From NCBI GenBank assembly GCA_964621755.1, contig CAZUPI010000031.1, positions 1 through 26,961 on the forward strand: a stretch of 26,961 nt of DNA, read 5' to 3'. Under the pieces are notes generated by a model. The model did not search any database. It saw only the letters and a list, made by a program, of their open reading frames with translations, and was not told the DNA's origin. A program made the position numbers and the translations under genes. Shown in pieces: positions 15,408 to 23,871 of the stretch. The number at the start of each line of letters is the position of its first letter. Within the stretch, counting starts at the first letter, position 1. The stretch is from UMGS1696 sp964621755. GTDB lineage: Bacteria > Bacillota > Clostridia > Oscillospirales > CAG-272.

Positions 15408-17456
15408 ATGTCAAAAATATACCATAATATAGGAATCCTCGCGCACGTAGATGCCGGAAAAACTACCCTTACCGAACAGCTTCTTTGTCTTACGGGAGCG
15501 CTTCGCTCCGCAGGATCCGTGGATGAGGGTACCGCCGCTACCGACTCTCTCCAAATCGAAAGGGCACGCGGCATCTCCGTCCGCACCGCTGCAGCGGCTA
15601 CAGTATGGCGCGACATCAATATCAACATCATCGATACCCCCGGACATGTCGACTTTGCAGGCGAGGTGGAACGCGCTATCGCCGCGCTCGATTATGCCGT
15701 CGTGGTTGTCCCGTCCGTGGAGGGAGTTCGCGCTCACACGGAAAATATTTTGAAATCACTGGATTCACGCACGCTTCCGAGGCTTGTTTTCATCAATAAA
15801 ATCGACCGCGCCGGCTCCGATGCGGCGCATGTTCTCGCGGAGCTTAGAAGGCTTCCCGGCAACCATATTTATCTCCCCCTCATGGAGGTGAATTCAGAAG
15901 GTCTGGACAACGTTCAAATCGCACGGCTGGACAATGATTCCTTCGCACAGGCCGTCACAGAGGCTCTCTGCGATGTGTCAGAAGAAGCGGCTGAAGCGTT
16001 TTTAGAAGATTCCGCCCTTCCCTACGAACGTGCGGCTTCTCTGCTTCGGGAAAAAATTGCGGACTGCACCATCACACCGGTTTTGTATGGCAGCGCAAAG
16101 CTGGCGCTTGGAATCCGTGAGCTTGCGGATTTTATGGCGAAATTCATGCCTTCCTCCGAACGGCTTGCCGTGGATGAACTCTCCGGTGTGATTTTTAAAA
16201 TCGAGCACGACAAAACAATGGGCAAAATTTCATACATACGCATGTTCGGTGGGCAAATCAAGAATCGTGACGCTGTGACGCTCGCCACCCCGACAACGGA
16301 CTCGCAAAAGAAAACAGAATTCGTTTCAGAGGAGGAAGACGACGCAGTCCCCCTTGAAGAAAAGGCGCCGGAGGCAGAAAAAATTTCGCAAATACGGCGA
16401 TTTGCTGGTGCAAAATCCGTTGACGCGGGTGAAGTGTCTGGCGGAGATATTGCGGCACTGTGCGGTCTTACGTCGGCAAAGACAGGACAATTCGTAGGGT
16501 CTCTTGCACTGGGAGACTGCTATAAGCTAGCTACCCCTTTTCTTCGTGTTCGTGTGACACCAAAATCGGGAGATATCGGAAAAATTCCCGTACTCGCCGA
16601 AGCGCTGCATGAGCTGTCCGACGAGGAGCCGTATATTGATGCAAAGTGGGAAAACGGTCAGCGGGAAATCACGATAAATACAACCGGAAAAATCCAACTT
16701 GAAGTTATCGACAGTCTGCTGCGCGAGCGGTACAATTTGGACGCCGATTTTTCACAGCCGACCGTCATTTATAAAGAAACACCGTCACGCGCAGGATTTG
16801 CGTATGCAGACTATACAATGCCCAAGCCTTGTTGGGCGGTAGTACAGTTTAAATTTGAGCCAATGCCGCGCGGATATGGAGTATCCTATCACGGCAGACT
16901 TCCCTCTAATCAATGTTTCTACAAATATCAAGCACATATTCGTACCTCATTCAACCAATGTTTGGAGCAAGGGCTGTACGGCTGGGAAGTAACGGATTTC
17001 AAATGCACATTGGTCGGCGGACAGCACCACACGATTCACACCCATCCGCTCGACTTTTTCGTCTGCACACCAATGGCGTTCATGAATGGACTTGCGTCAC
17101 TGGGTTCGACACTCCTTGAACCCCTCCTTGACCTGCGCATTTCGGCTCCCGCCGGCATATTGGGAAAAATTATCACAGAAATTGTGCGCATGGGCGGCGA
17201 ATACGACTCCCCGATGACCTTCGGCGATGTCGCCGTCACAGAAGCAGTCGTTCCGGCGGCAAAATATCTTGATTTTCCGGCAAAACTGGCGTCCATGTCA
17301 TCCGGTAAAGCCGTGTGCTCTTCAACCTTCCACGGCTACCGCGAGTGTACAGACGGAGAAATTCACGAAAATCCCCGCCGCGGCGTAAATCCTCTGGACC
17401 GGGCAAAGTGGATTCTCTGGGCAAGAGGGGCCATCACAACAAGTCTCAACGACTAA
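15408..17456 (+). CDS. Tet(M)/EF-G-like translational GTPase (ribosomal protection family)
   Basis: This 682-residue GTPase of the EF-G/ribosomal-protection family has P-loop AHVDAGKT (residues 12-19), switch II DTPGHVDF and NKID, so it would act on the ribosome. EQGLYGWEVTDFKC and the C-terminal GYRECTDGEI resemble Tet(M) closely. Two points differ. The domain IV loop that reads YSPVSTPADF in Tet proteins is HHTIHTHPLDF here (residues about 540-550). An acidic stretch of about 30 residues (near 298-328, EEEDDAVPLEEKAPEAE) is inserted after domain II begins. A consensus promoter drives it, but the ribosome binding site is poor. Tetracycline resistance should not be assumed; a housekeeping or other drug-protection role is equally possible. 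Confidence 0.88.
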   Translation: MSKIYHNIGILAHVDAGKTTLTEQLLCLTGALRSAGSVDEGTAATDSLQIERARGISVRTAAAATVWRDININIIDTPGHVDFAGEVERAIAALDYAVVVVPSVEGVRAHTENILKSLDSRTLPRLVFINKIDRAGSDAAHVLAELRRLPGNHIYLPLMEVNSEGLDNVQIARLDNDSFAQAVTEALCDVSEEAAEAFLEDSALPYERAASLLREKIADCTITPVLYGSAKLALGIRELADFMAKFMPSSERLAVDELSGVIFKIEHDKTMGKISYIRMFGGQIKNRDAVTLATPTTDSQKKTEFVSEEEDDAVPLEEKAPEAEKISQIRRFAGAKSVDAGEVSGGDIAALCGLTSAKTGQFVGSLALGDCYKLATPFLRVRVTPKSGDIGKIPVLAEALHELSDEEPYIDAKWENGQREITINTTGKIQLEVIDSLLRERYNLDADFSQPTVIYKETPSRAGFAYADYTMPKPCWAVVQFKFEPMPRGYGVSYHGRLPSNQCFYKYQAHIRTSFNQCLEQGLYGWEVTDFKCTLVGGQHHTIHTHPLDFFVCTPMAFMNGLASLGSTLLEPLLDLRISAPAGILGKIITEIVRMGGEYDSPMTFGDVAVTEAVVPAAKYLDFPAKLASMSSGKAVCSSTFHGYRECTDGEIHENPRRGVNPLDRAKWILWARGAITTSLND

Positions 17457-17495
17457 AAAAACACCTCCTTTTTACAAGAGAAACGCCAATCCCCA

Positions 17496-17525
17496 TTGCA
17501 TTTTTTACATAATATATGGTATAAT
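17496..17525 (+). promoter_or_regulatory. Likely sigma-A promoter of asnS
   Basis: TTGCAT (17496-17501) and TATAAT (17520-17525) are 18 nt apart, 41 nt before the asnS start. The leader of about 35 nt is too short for a T-box, unusual only in that many Firmicute synthetase genes have one. Confidence 0.65.
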
Positions 17526-17566
17526 AATGCATTATAAATCTATACCAGCAAAGAAGGATTTACAAA

Positions 17567-18961
17567 ATGGAAGGACTTATATCCATTCGTCAGCTCTACC
17601 GCGAACGCGAGACAATTGACCACGACCATGTAAAGGTCGGCGGCTGGGTCAAAAGCATCCGCGACTCCAAAACCTTCGGATTTATCATGATTTCCGACGG
17701 AACATTTTTCGAACCCGTGCAGGTCGTATACGACAATCATCTTGAAAATTTCGCCGAAATCTGCAAATACAACGTCGGCAGCGCACTGATTATTGAAGGA
17801 AAAATTGTCGAAACTCCCGACGCCAAGCAGCCGTTTGAAATTCATGCAGACGCTGTCACCCTCGAGGGAGCGTCAACCTCCGACTACCCGCTTCAGAAAA
17901 AACGTCACTCCATTGAATACCTCCGCACCATCTCTCACCTCAGACCCCGCACAAACCTCTTTCAGGCCGTATTCCGTGTGCGCTCTCTCGCGGCGTTTGC
18001 CATTCATAAGTTTTTCCAAGAGAGAGGATTCGTGTATGTTCACACACCGCTCATCACGGGAAGCGACTGCGAAGGCGCGGGTGAAATGTTCCGTGTAACA
18101 ACACTCGATTTGAACAACGTCCCCAAAACAAAGGACGGAGAGGTTGATTTTTCGCAGGATTTCTTTGGGAAGAGCGCAAACCTCACCGTATCCGGACAGC
18201 TCAATGGGGAAACCTATGCGATGGCGTTCAAGAATATCTATACGTTTGGCCCGACATTCCGCGCCGAAAACTCCAACACCACCCGTCATGCAGCTGAATT
18301 CTGGATGATTGAGCCGGAAATTGCGTTTGCCGACCTCACAGACGACATGAAGCTCGCTGAAGATATGCTCAAATACATTATCACCTACGTTATGGAAGAA
18401 GCGCCGGAGGAAATGGCGTTCTTCAACCAGTTCGTGGATAAAGGACTTATCGAGAGACTGAACCATGTCGTATCGAGCGACTTCGGCCACGTGACGTATA
18501 CCGAAGCGGTTGAGCTTCTGGAAAAGAACAACGATAAATTTGACTACAAGGTATACTGGGGATGCGACCTCCAGACCGAACATGAGAGATACCTCACAGA
18601 GGAGATTTTCAAACGTCCGGTATTCGTAACCGACTATCCGAAGGAAATCAAAGCATTCTACATGAAGCTGAACCCTGACGGAAAGACAGTGGCAGCTATG
18701 GACTGCTTAGTCCCGGGCATCGGTGAAATCATCGGCGGCAGCCAGCGTGAAGACAACTACGACATCTTGCTGAATCGCATGAATGAGCTGGGACTTGACC
18801 GTTCCTCTTACGAATTCTATCTCGACCTGCGTAAATACGGCTCCGCGCGCCATGCTGGATTCGGCCTTGGCTTCGAGCGTTGCGTAATGTACCTCACAGG
18901 CGTCTCGAACATCCGCGACGTTCTGCCGTTCCCACGCACAGTCGGTAACTGCGAACTCTGA
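17567..18961 (+). CDS. asnS: Asparaginyl-tRNA synthetase
   Basis: This 464-residue class IIb synthetase charges tRNA-Asn with asparagine. The N-terminal OB-fold anticodon domain covers about residues 15-105 (VKVGGWVKSIRDSKTFGFIM). The catalytic domain shows FGPTFRAENSNTTRHAAEFW (motif 2) and GFGLGFERCVMYLTGVSNIR (motif 3), ending in the family-typical DVLPFPRTVGNCEL. The length is normal. The start follows AAGGA. Its TGA stop overlaps the ATG of the next small gene by one base, implying coupled translation. Confidence 0.97.
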   Translation: MEGLISIRQLYRERETIDHDHVKVGGWVKSIRDSKTFGFIMISDGTFFEPVQVVYDNHLENFAEICKYNVGSALIIEGKIVETPDAKQPFEIHADAVTLEGASTSDYPLQKKRHSIEYLRTISHLRPRTNLFQAVFRVRSLAAFAIHKFFQERGFVYVHTPLITGSDCEGAGEMFRVTTLDLNNVPKTKDGEVDFSQDFFGKSANLTVSGQLNGETYAMAFKNIYTFGPTFRAENSNTTRHAAEFWMIEPEIAFADLTDDMKLAEDMLKYIITYVMEEAPEEMAFFNQFVDKGLIERLNHVVSSDFGHVTYTEAVELLEKNNDKFDYKVYWGCDLQTEHERYLTEEIFKRPVFVTDYPKEIKAFYMKLNPDGKTVAAMDCLVPGIGEIIGGSQREDNYDILLNRMNELGLDRSSYEFYLDLRKYGSARHAGFGLGFERCVMYLTGVSNIRDVLPFPRTVGNCEL

Positions 18962-19146
18962 TGCTGTACGTATTACAATATTTAGCCCTCATCGCGGCAT
19001 TCGCGCTTCCGTGGTGTATCGGCGGCAGCGTACGATTCCACAAAAGCGGCGACCGAAAAAAATTTATGCTGTGCATCGCAATTGGAGCAATATCCGCAAT
19101 CATCATCACACTGACTGTTGTGATTGCGTTTTCGATTAATAATTAA
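18961..19146 (+). CDS. Small two-helix membrane protein coupled to asnS
   Basis: This 61-residue protein is not a family I recognise. It has two hydrophobic helices (about residues 2-22, LYVLQYLALIAAFALPWCIG, and 37-58, LCIAIGAISAIIITLTVVIA) joined by a short basic loop (RFHKSGDRKKF). The ATG shares one base with the asnS stop (TGATG), so it would be translated by ribosomes finishing asnS. There is no separate ribosome binding site. The hydrophobic pattern and the overlap suggest it is real, but no function can be read from the sequence. Confidence 0.6.
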   Translation: MLYVLQYLALIAAFALPWCIGGSVRFHKSGDRKKFMLCIAIGAISAIIITLTVVIAFSINN

Positions 19147-19219
19147 ATATTAACAATTGTAAAATACCTTTTAACTGTTTCGAGCAACCTTAATTTATTT
19201 ATATAAGGAGAATTTTCCC

Positions 19220-20696
19220 ATGAAAAAACAACTTCTTAGCGTTGTGCTTCTCTCTGCTATGCTGCTTACTACGGCATGTGGAACGCCTGATGAATTTTCT
19301 GACGGGCCCACATCCGGTCAGGAATCCGTCGAAAACGAACCCACAGTACACAGTAGAAACGGAGCCCGAAACCGAAGACCCTGCATCTGTCTTTGACCTG
19401 CCCGCAACCAATTTTGAGGGCAAGACAGTAAACATCCTCGGTACACAGTGGTATTCTGGAATCAGCTCGCCGTGGAGCAGCCCGGAACTCAACGCAACCG
19501 AACTGAACGGCGAGGCCATGAACGATGCTATTGTCGGACGTAACACCAAAATCGAGTCGACTTACAATGTAGATTTGAACTTTATTGCAGGTGAACCCTA
19601 TCTTGCATCCGTCATCTCTAACGACTACGTTGCCGGAACAAACAGCTACGACATCGCTTTCCCGCGTATCTCTGAGATGGTCTCGATATCCGGTGACGGT
19701 ATTGCGTACAACCTCAACAACGTCAACAACATCGACCTGACTAAAAACTGGTGGAGCCAGTCAGCTAGAAAATCCCTGACCATAAACGGTGCAACCTTCT
19801 TTATGTCCGGCGATATCAGCTACATGGATAAATATACCGCAGCAGGACTTTTCTTCAACAAAGACGTTGCCTCCTCTTATAACATCACTTCAGAGGAGCT
19901 TTACGCACTGGTTGACGAAGGCAAGTGGACATACGACGCATTCCTTAACTACGCGAATAACATCACCAATGATTCAAACGGTGACGGCGTTCTGGATGAA
20001 AAGGACACATGGGGCCTCTCTGCTAACCAAGACTACGTCTCGAATGTAATGCACTACTGGGACAACCCGTACACGATGGTTATTGATGGGGAACTCACCT
20101 TTACGGCAAATTCTGAGCACGCTGTCGATATCATTGACCGTATGATAAACATGCTGCAAAACAATATCATTTATGCAAACTCATGGGATATCGCGCAGCC
20201 GGTATTTACAGAAAATCGCGCGCTGTTCTATCTTGAAGTCGCCCAGAAGCTAAGCGATTTCCGATCAATGGAATTTGACTTTGGTATTCTTCCTCCTATG
20301 AAGTACGACGAAACTCAGGATGCCTACTACACAACCTGCGCTACGCTCACCACAATGGTCTGCATCCCGAAGACCACACCGGATAAGGACTTTGCCGGCT
20401 TCATGCTTGAGGCACTGGCATATGAATCCAGCCAGACAGTTATTCCCGCCTATATTGAAAAAGCTCTTGAATCCAAATATGCGCGCGACGAGAGAACGGC
20501 AGACATGCTGCATATCATCTTCGACGGCATTGTGTATGATATTGGCTACCACACTGACCTCGCAGGACTTTCAAGTGTTGTATCCAGCATGCGTTCTTCT
20601 CTTGAGAACACGGCAGCATCGAGGTTTGCAGCGCTGCAGAAAGCGGTTTCCCTCAATATTGAAAAAATCAACGAATCCTACAAAGATGCAGAATGA
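19220..20696 (+). CDS. Solute-binding lipoprotein of an ABC importer, frameshifted by a 7-bp duplication
   Basis: The first frame starts at ATG 19220 behind AAGGAG and encodes a lipoprotein signal (MKKQLLSVVLLSAMLLTTAC, Cys20) and an acidic linker, then stops at 19394-19396. The rest of the protein continues to 20696 in the next frame (VETEPETEDPASVFDLPATN onward). An exact tandem 7-mer, CACAGTA twice (19342-19355), explains the shift. Removing one copy gives one continuous 489-residue frame reading ENEPTVETEPETED. The mature part looks like a family 1 extracellular sugar-type solute-binding protein, with an EF-hand-like loop DSNGDGVLDEKD. A downstream ATG at 19242 opens the second frame but lacks the signal. 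No permease genes are adjacent. It may be a pseudogene, a phase-variable gene or an assembly error. Confidence 0.8.
19342..19355 (+). repeat. Exact tandem 7-bp duplication causing a frameshift
   Basis: CACAGTA is repeated twice head to tail. Seven bases shift the frame by one, and a single copy restores the reading frame of the lipoprotein gene. Confidence 0.9.
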
Positions 20697-20732
20697 TGCA
20701 GGAAAAGAATATTTATGCATAAGGAGACGTAC

Positions 20733-21671
20733 ATGACCGTTCATGAATGGCGAGAGGCTATATTCCCGGAATTCGAGGTTCGCAAAACGCGAAAGCAAAA
20801 AACAGCGTTTATCCATTATCTGACCGCGCATTTCGGGGACCGCATGTCGGTGGAAGAGGGACGCAGCTTTCCGAAAAGTCGGAATCTTGTGATTGGAAAT
20901 CCCGATACCGCGCGCGTTATCTTTACCGCGCACTACGACACTTGCGCCAAGCTTCCCTTTCCGAACTTCATCACACCGAAAAATATTCCTATTTTCATCC
21001 TGTATCAAATCATCCTCGCACTTGCTATCATTCTTCCCTGCTTTGCGATAGCAGGTGCCGCAGCTGTGCTCACAAAACCCTTACCGGACATGGTGTCGTT
21101 TCTGACGACAGAGCTTGCGCTTTTTGCATCGTTTATCGCCATCATGTGGCTTATGCTTGCCGGTCCTGCGAATCCGCACACCGCCAACGACAACACGTCC
21201 GGCGTTGTGACCGTTTTGGCACTGGCTGACATGGGCATAGATGCCGCCTTTGTATTATTTGACCATGAGGAGTCGGGTTTGCTCGGCTCCTCAGAATTTG
21301 CAAAGCGGCACCGCGATGTGCGAAACAATACCGCGATTATCAACTTTGACTGTGTGTCGGATGGAAAGTTTCTGATGCTGATTTCGTCAAAGCCAATGCG
21401 ACAGATGGAATGGTACGGCGCATTTTGCGCACATGCCTGCGAAGTCATCCGCAGAAATGGCAAAGATCCGGTGATTGCAGCCTCGAGAAACACACTTTAT
21501 CCGTCTGACCAAATGAATTTCAAGAAGTACATAGCGGTCGCAGCGATGAACAAATCCAAGGTCGGGCTGTACATGGACAAAATTCACACACCGAAAGACA
21601 CCGTTTTTGAAGAATCAAATCTAGACACCCTTGTAGAGGTTTTTGGCGATATTCAAAAGTTCAATCGCTGA
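20733..21671 (+). CDS. Membrane-embedded M28-family zinc peptidase
   Basis: This 312-residue peptidase has the full set of M28 zinc ligands: the HxD of TAHYDT (His67, Asp69), Asp153 in ANDNTSGV, Glu179-Glu180 in DHEESGLLGS, Asp206 in NFDCVSDG and His285 in KIHTPKDT. Two membrane helices (about residues 85-114 and 123-143) are inserted between the first and second ligand motifs, so the active domain is tethered to the membrane. No signal peptide precedes it, and whether it faces in or out is unclear. I chose ATG 20733 because AAGGAG lies 6 nt upstream; ATG 20715 precedes that site. It follows the solute-binding gene by 36 nt. Confidence 0.88.
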   Translation: MTVHEWREAIFPEFEVRKTRKQKTAFIHYLTAHFGDRMSVEEGRSFPKSRNLVIGNPDTARVIFTAHYDTCAKLPFPNFITPKNIPIFILYQIILALAIILPCFAIAGAAAVLTKPLPDMVSFLTTELALFASFIAIMWLMLAGPANPHTANDNTSGVVTVLALADMGIDAAFVLFDHEESGLLGSSEFAKRHRDVRNNTAIINFDCVSDGKFLMLISSKPMRQMEWYGAFCAHACEVIRRNGKDPVIAASRNTLYPSDQMNFKKYIAVAAMNKSKVGLYMDKIHTPKDTVFEESNLDTLVEVFGDIQKFNR

Positions 21672-21739
21672 TGGATATTGCGCAAAACATAATTTGAAAG
21701 CAGATAAAAAAAATTACGAACGGCAACGGGAAATCATAT

Positions 21740-23062
21740 ATGAATACATTTTTATCCCTTTCCAAAAGGGCAGCCGCAGTTGCGCTGTCTATTGCAATGC
21801 TGACCCTCGCCGGATGCGACAGCACGGCCGAACCGGAAGATACTTCTGCATCCTCCCCTGCTGAAACATCCGAGCAGGAAACCCAAATCGACCCAGAACC
21901 TGAAACCGAGCCTGCGGAAACCGAACCTTCTGAGACAGAGCCTCCCGAAACGGAAGCGGAAACGGACATCACCCTTCCGGATTCCGCAGAGTTCCTGACC
22001 GACCCTGACTCCAACATTTCTGCCTACTCTGACGACCCGGACACACCGGAAGATGAAGTTCCGCAGTCACAAGAAGAAGTAACTGTGGAAGAAACTGAAT
22101 CTGAAGAACCAGCGCGTATCTTCAACTACCTCAACGGTACGACAACAACGGTGGAGGAACGTGACCGCAGACCGGTGGCAATCATGCTGAACAACCTAAA
22201 GCAAAGCCTCCCGCAGGAGGGATTGTGCAGCGGAGACATCTACTATGAGTGTGCAGCTGAAGGCGGGATCACGCGCATTATGATGCTGGTTTCTGACTAT
22301 GAAAACCTCGGTACCGTGGGTTCCATCCGTTCGTCCCGAGACTACTTCGTCGACTTCCTCGCCAACCACGATGCGATTTACGTCCACGCAGGCGGCAGCG
22401 ACCTTGCATACGCCAAAATAGCGTGGCGCGGTATTTCCAATCTTGATGGGGTAAACATGTACACACCGTCCACGTTCTGGCGTGACAGTTGGCGCATGAC
22501 CAATATGGGTTATGAGCACAGCATGATGACGTCCGGTGAAGGAATCGTGTCCGGTATTGAATACAAAGGCTATCGCACGGAACTCGACCCAAACCAAGTC
22601 CCGCTGTTCAATTTCTACGATGAAGAGACAGACAACAAAATCATCGGAAGTCCTGCGTCACATATCCATATGCAGTCGACAAGCATCCAAACAGTGGACT
22701 TTGTATACAATGAGGAAACGGGCGAATACCTGCGTTATCAATACAATGGCATAGCTCATGTGGACGGCACAACGGGTGAACAGTTGTCGGTCAAAAACGT
22801 CATCATCCTGTTTACCGACATCTCGCTGATTCCCGGCGACACCGCTGGACGTCTATCCGTCGGTACGGTCGGCAGCGGACAGGGCTACTACATAACCAAT
22901 GGCAAGCGCAAGGTTGTAAACTGGTCCCGTGAGACCAAAACCTCAACCCTGCACCTCGAATATCGCAACGGTGACGAGCTCATCCTCAACAGCGGAAAAA
23001 CCTTTATCTGCGTCGTGGACAACTCCGTAGCCGCAAAGATTGATTTCGAGTACGAATGGTAA
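21740..23062 (+). CDS. DUF3048 (YerB-like) lipoprotein
   Basis: This is a 440-residue exported lipoprotein with lipobox LAGC (Cys26), followed by about 110 residues of low-complexity Glu/Pro/Thr/Ser linker with repeats such as ETEPSETEPPETEAE. The folded part begins near RDRRPVAIMLNNL and shows the DUF3048 pattern: GDIYYECAAEGGITRIMMLV, GSIRSSRDYFVDFLANHDAI and YVHAGGSDLAYAKI. YerB of Bacillus is the known relative, and its function is not firmly established. The ribosome binding site is weak. A strong terminator follows. The acidic linker is similar in style to the one in the solute-binding protein upstream. Confidence 0.88.
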   Translation: MNTFLSLSKRAAAVALSIAMLTLAGCDSTAEPEDTSASSPAETSEQETQIDPEPETEPAETEPSETEPPETEAETDITLPDSAEFLTDPDSNISAYSDDPDTPEDEVPQSQEEVTVEETESEEPARIFNYLNGTTTTVEERDRRPVAIMLNNLKQSLPQEGLCSGDIYYECAAEGGITRIMMLVSDYENLGTVGSIRSSRDYFVDFLANHDAIYVHAGGSDLAYAKIAWRGISNLDGVNMYTPSTFWRDSWRMTNMGYEHSMMTSGEGIVSGIEYKGYRTELDPNQVPLFNFYDEETDNKIIGSPASHIHMQSTSIQTVDFVYNEETGEYLRYQYNGIAHVDGTTGEQLSVKNVIILFTDISLIPGDTAGRLSVGTVGSGQGYYITNGKRKVVNWSRETKTSTLHLEYRNGDELILNSGKTFICVVDNSVAAKIDFEYEW

Positions 23063-23093
23063 AAAGCGGTACATCGTAAAACCCCACCCAATT

Positions 23094-23143
23094 AAAAGCT
23101 GAAAATCGTGATTTGCACAAACGATTTTTAGCTTTATTTTTCG
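23094..23143 (+). terminator. Terminator after the DUF3048 gene
   Basis: AAAGCTGAAAATCGT and ACGATTTTTAGCTTT pair in a stem with one mismatch around an 11-nt loop, followed by ATTTTTC on the plus strand. It lies where the DUF3048 gene (plus) and the GyrI-like gene (minus) converge and could act on both strands. Confidence 0.85.
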
Positions 23144-23167
23144 TCTGTACCCCGATTTATGTACTTT

Positions 23168-23692
23168 CTATTCAACAAAAAATCCTATATCAAGCGTCAC
23201 GTTTCCCGCCTCATCGGGTGTCGTGTATCGCGGACATGCATACCGCTCAAAAAACCAGCACGCACCGTGCTCATCGTTCTTGATTGGAATGCCCTCTTCG
23301 CTGAGCTTCATTGCTACATCCGATTCGTGGCCATAAAGCTCACCTCCCGCTTCACTTCCATACAGCCAGCCTACTCCAATCTCCCCTTCCGGAAACACGT
23401 GTGAGTCAAATCCATCCGGCACAGGCGTATCCGGCGGCATGAACATTCCAATCCAATATTCAAACGGCTCACCTTCGCGATAGCGCATCAATCCAATGTA
23501 CGCTCCCCCATCTTCGAAACCTTCGTTAAGCGAGGATTTTGCCGCACCTTCGAGCGTATCAAAATCACCACGCTCGAAAAAATTTCCCCATTCACTGCCA
23601 AAATTACCGTTCACACGGTCCTCATCTCCAAATTTCTTCCCGATAAATATCCGTTCGGGAAAGCGCTGTGTATAAATTCTCGTAATTTTCAT
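23168..23692 (-). CDS. Free-standing GyrI-like effector-binding domain protein
   Basis: This 174-residue protein resembles the small-molecule-binding (GyrI-like/AraC effector-binding) domain found at the end of MerR and AraC regulators, here without any DNA-binding part. The typical C-terminal pattern is visible: GACWFFERYACPRYTTPDEA, then GNVTLDIGFFV. The middle has EYWIGMFMPPDTPVPDGF. It begins at ATG behind a strong AGGAGG, 8 nt upstream. A promoter at 23843-23871 leaves a 144-nt leader with a palindrome and hairpins. Relatives bind hydrophobic cations or protect gyrase; which applies here is unknown. Confidence 0.78.
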   Translation of the reverse strand: MKITRIYTQRFPERIFIGKKFGDEDRVNGNFGSEWGNFFERGDFDTLEGAAKSSLNEGFEDGGAYIGLMRYREGEPFEYWIGMFMPPDTPVPDGFDSHVFPEGEIGVGWLYGSEAGGELYGHESDVAMKLSEEGIPIKNDEHGACWFFERYACPRYTTPDEAGNVTLDIGFFVE

Positions 23693-23806
23693 TGTTGTTT
23701 CCTCCTAAACGCTTAAATATTCTTTATTTTTACGTGAGCTCAATAAGCTGTTGACAAAATTTTCTTTGCCGAATTCACGTTATTTTAATTGAAGTAAACG
23801 CTCTCG

Positions 23807-23818
23807 TTTTTACGTAAA
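23807..23818. promoter_or_regulatory. Perfect palindrome in the leader of the GyrI-like gene
   Basis: TTTTACGTAAAA is an exact 12-bp palindrome about 20-30 bp downstream of the predicted start of transcription of the GyrI-like gene, a position where a bound repressor would block. Related ACGT-centred boxes occur at 23728-23736 and 23775-23783. It resembles the palindrome at 15195-15211. Confidence 0.45.
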
Positions 23819-23842
23819 ATACGCAACTTCGTTCGTGGTTTT

Positions 23843-23871
23843 ATTTTACCATATCCGCTGCTTTATGTCAA
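23843..23871 (-). promoter_or_regulatory. Sigma-A promoter of the GyrI-like gene
   Basis: On the minus strand a perfect TTGACA (23866-23871) and TAAAAT (23843-23848) are 17 nt apart. Transcription would start near 23836, 144 nt before the start codon. Confidence 0.8.

Noticed and set aside
17526..17566. T-box leader for asnS
   Set aside because: The leader is only about 35 nt, with no specifier loop or terminator.
23752..23757. TTGACA on the plus strand as a promoter
   Set aside because: No acceptable -10 box at 16-18 nt and no gene downstream on that strand.
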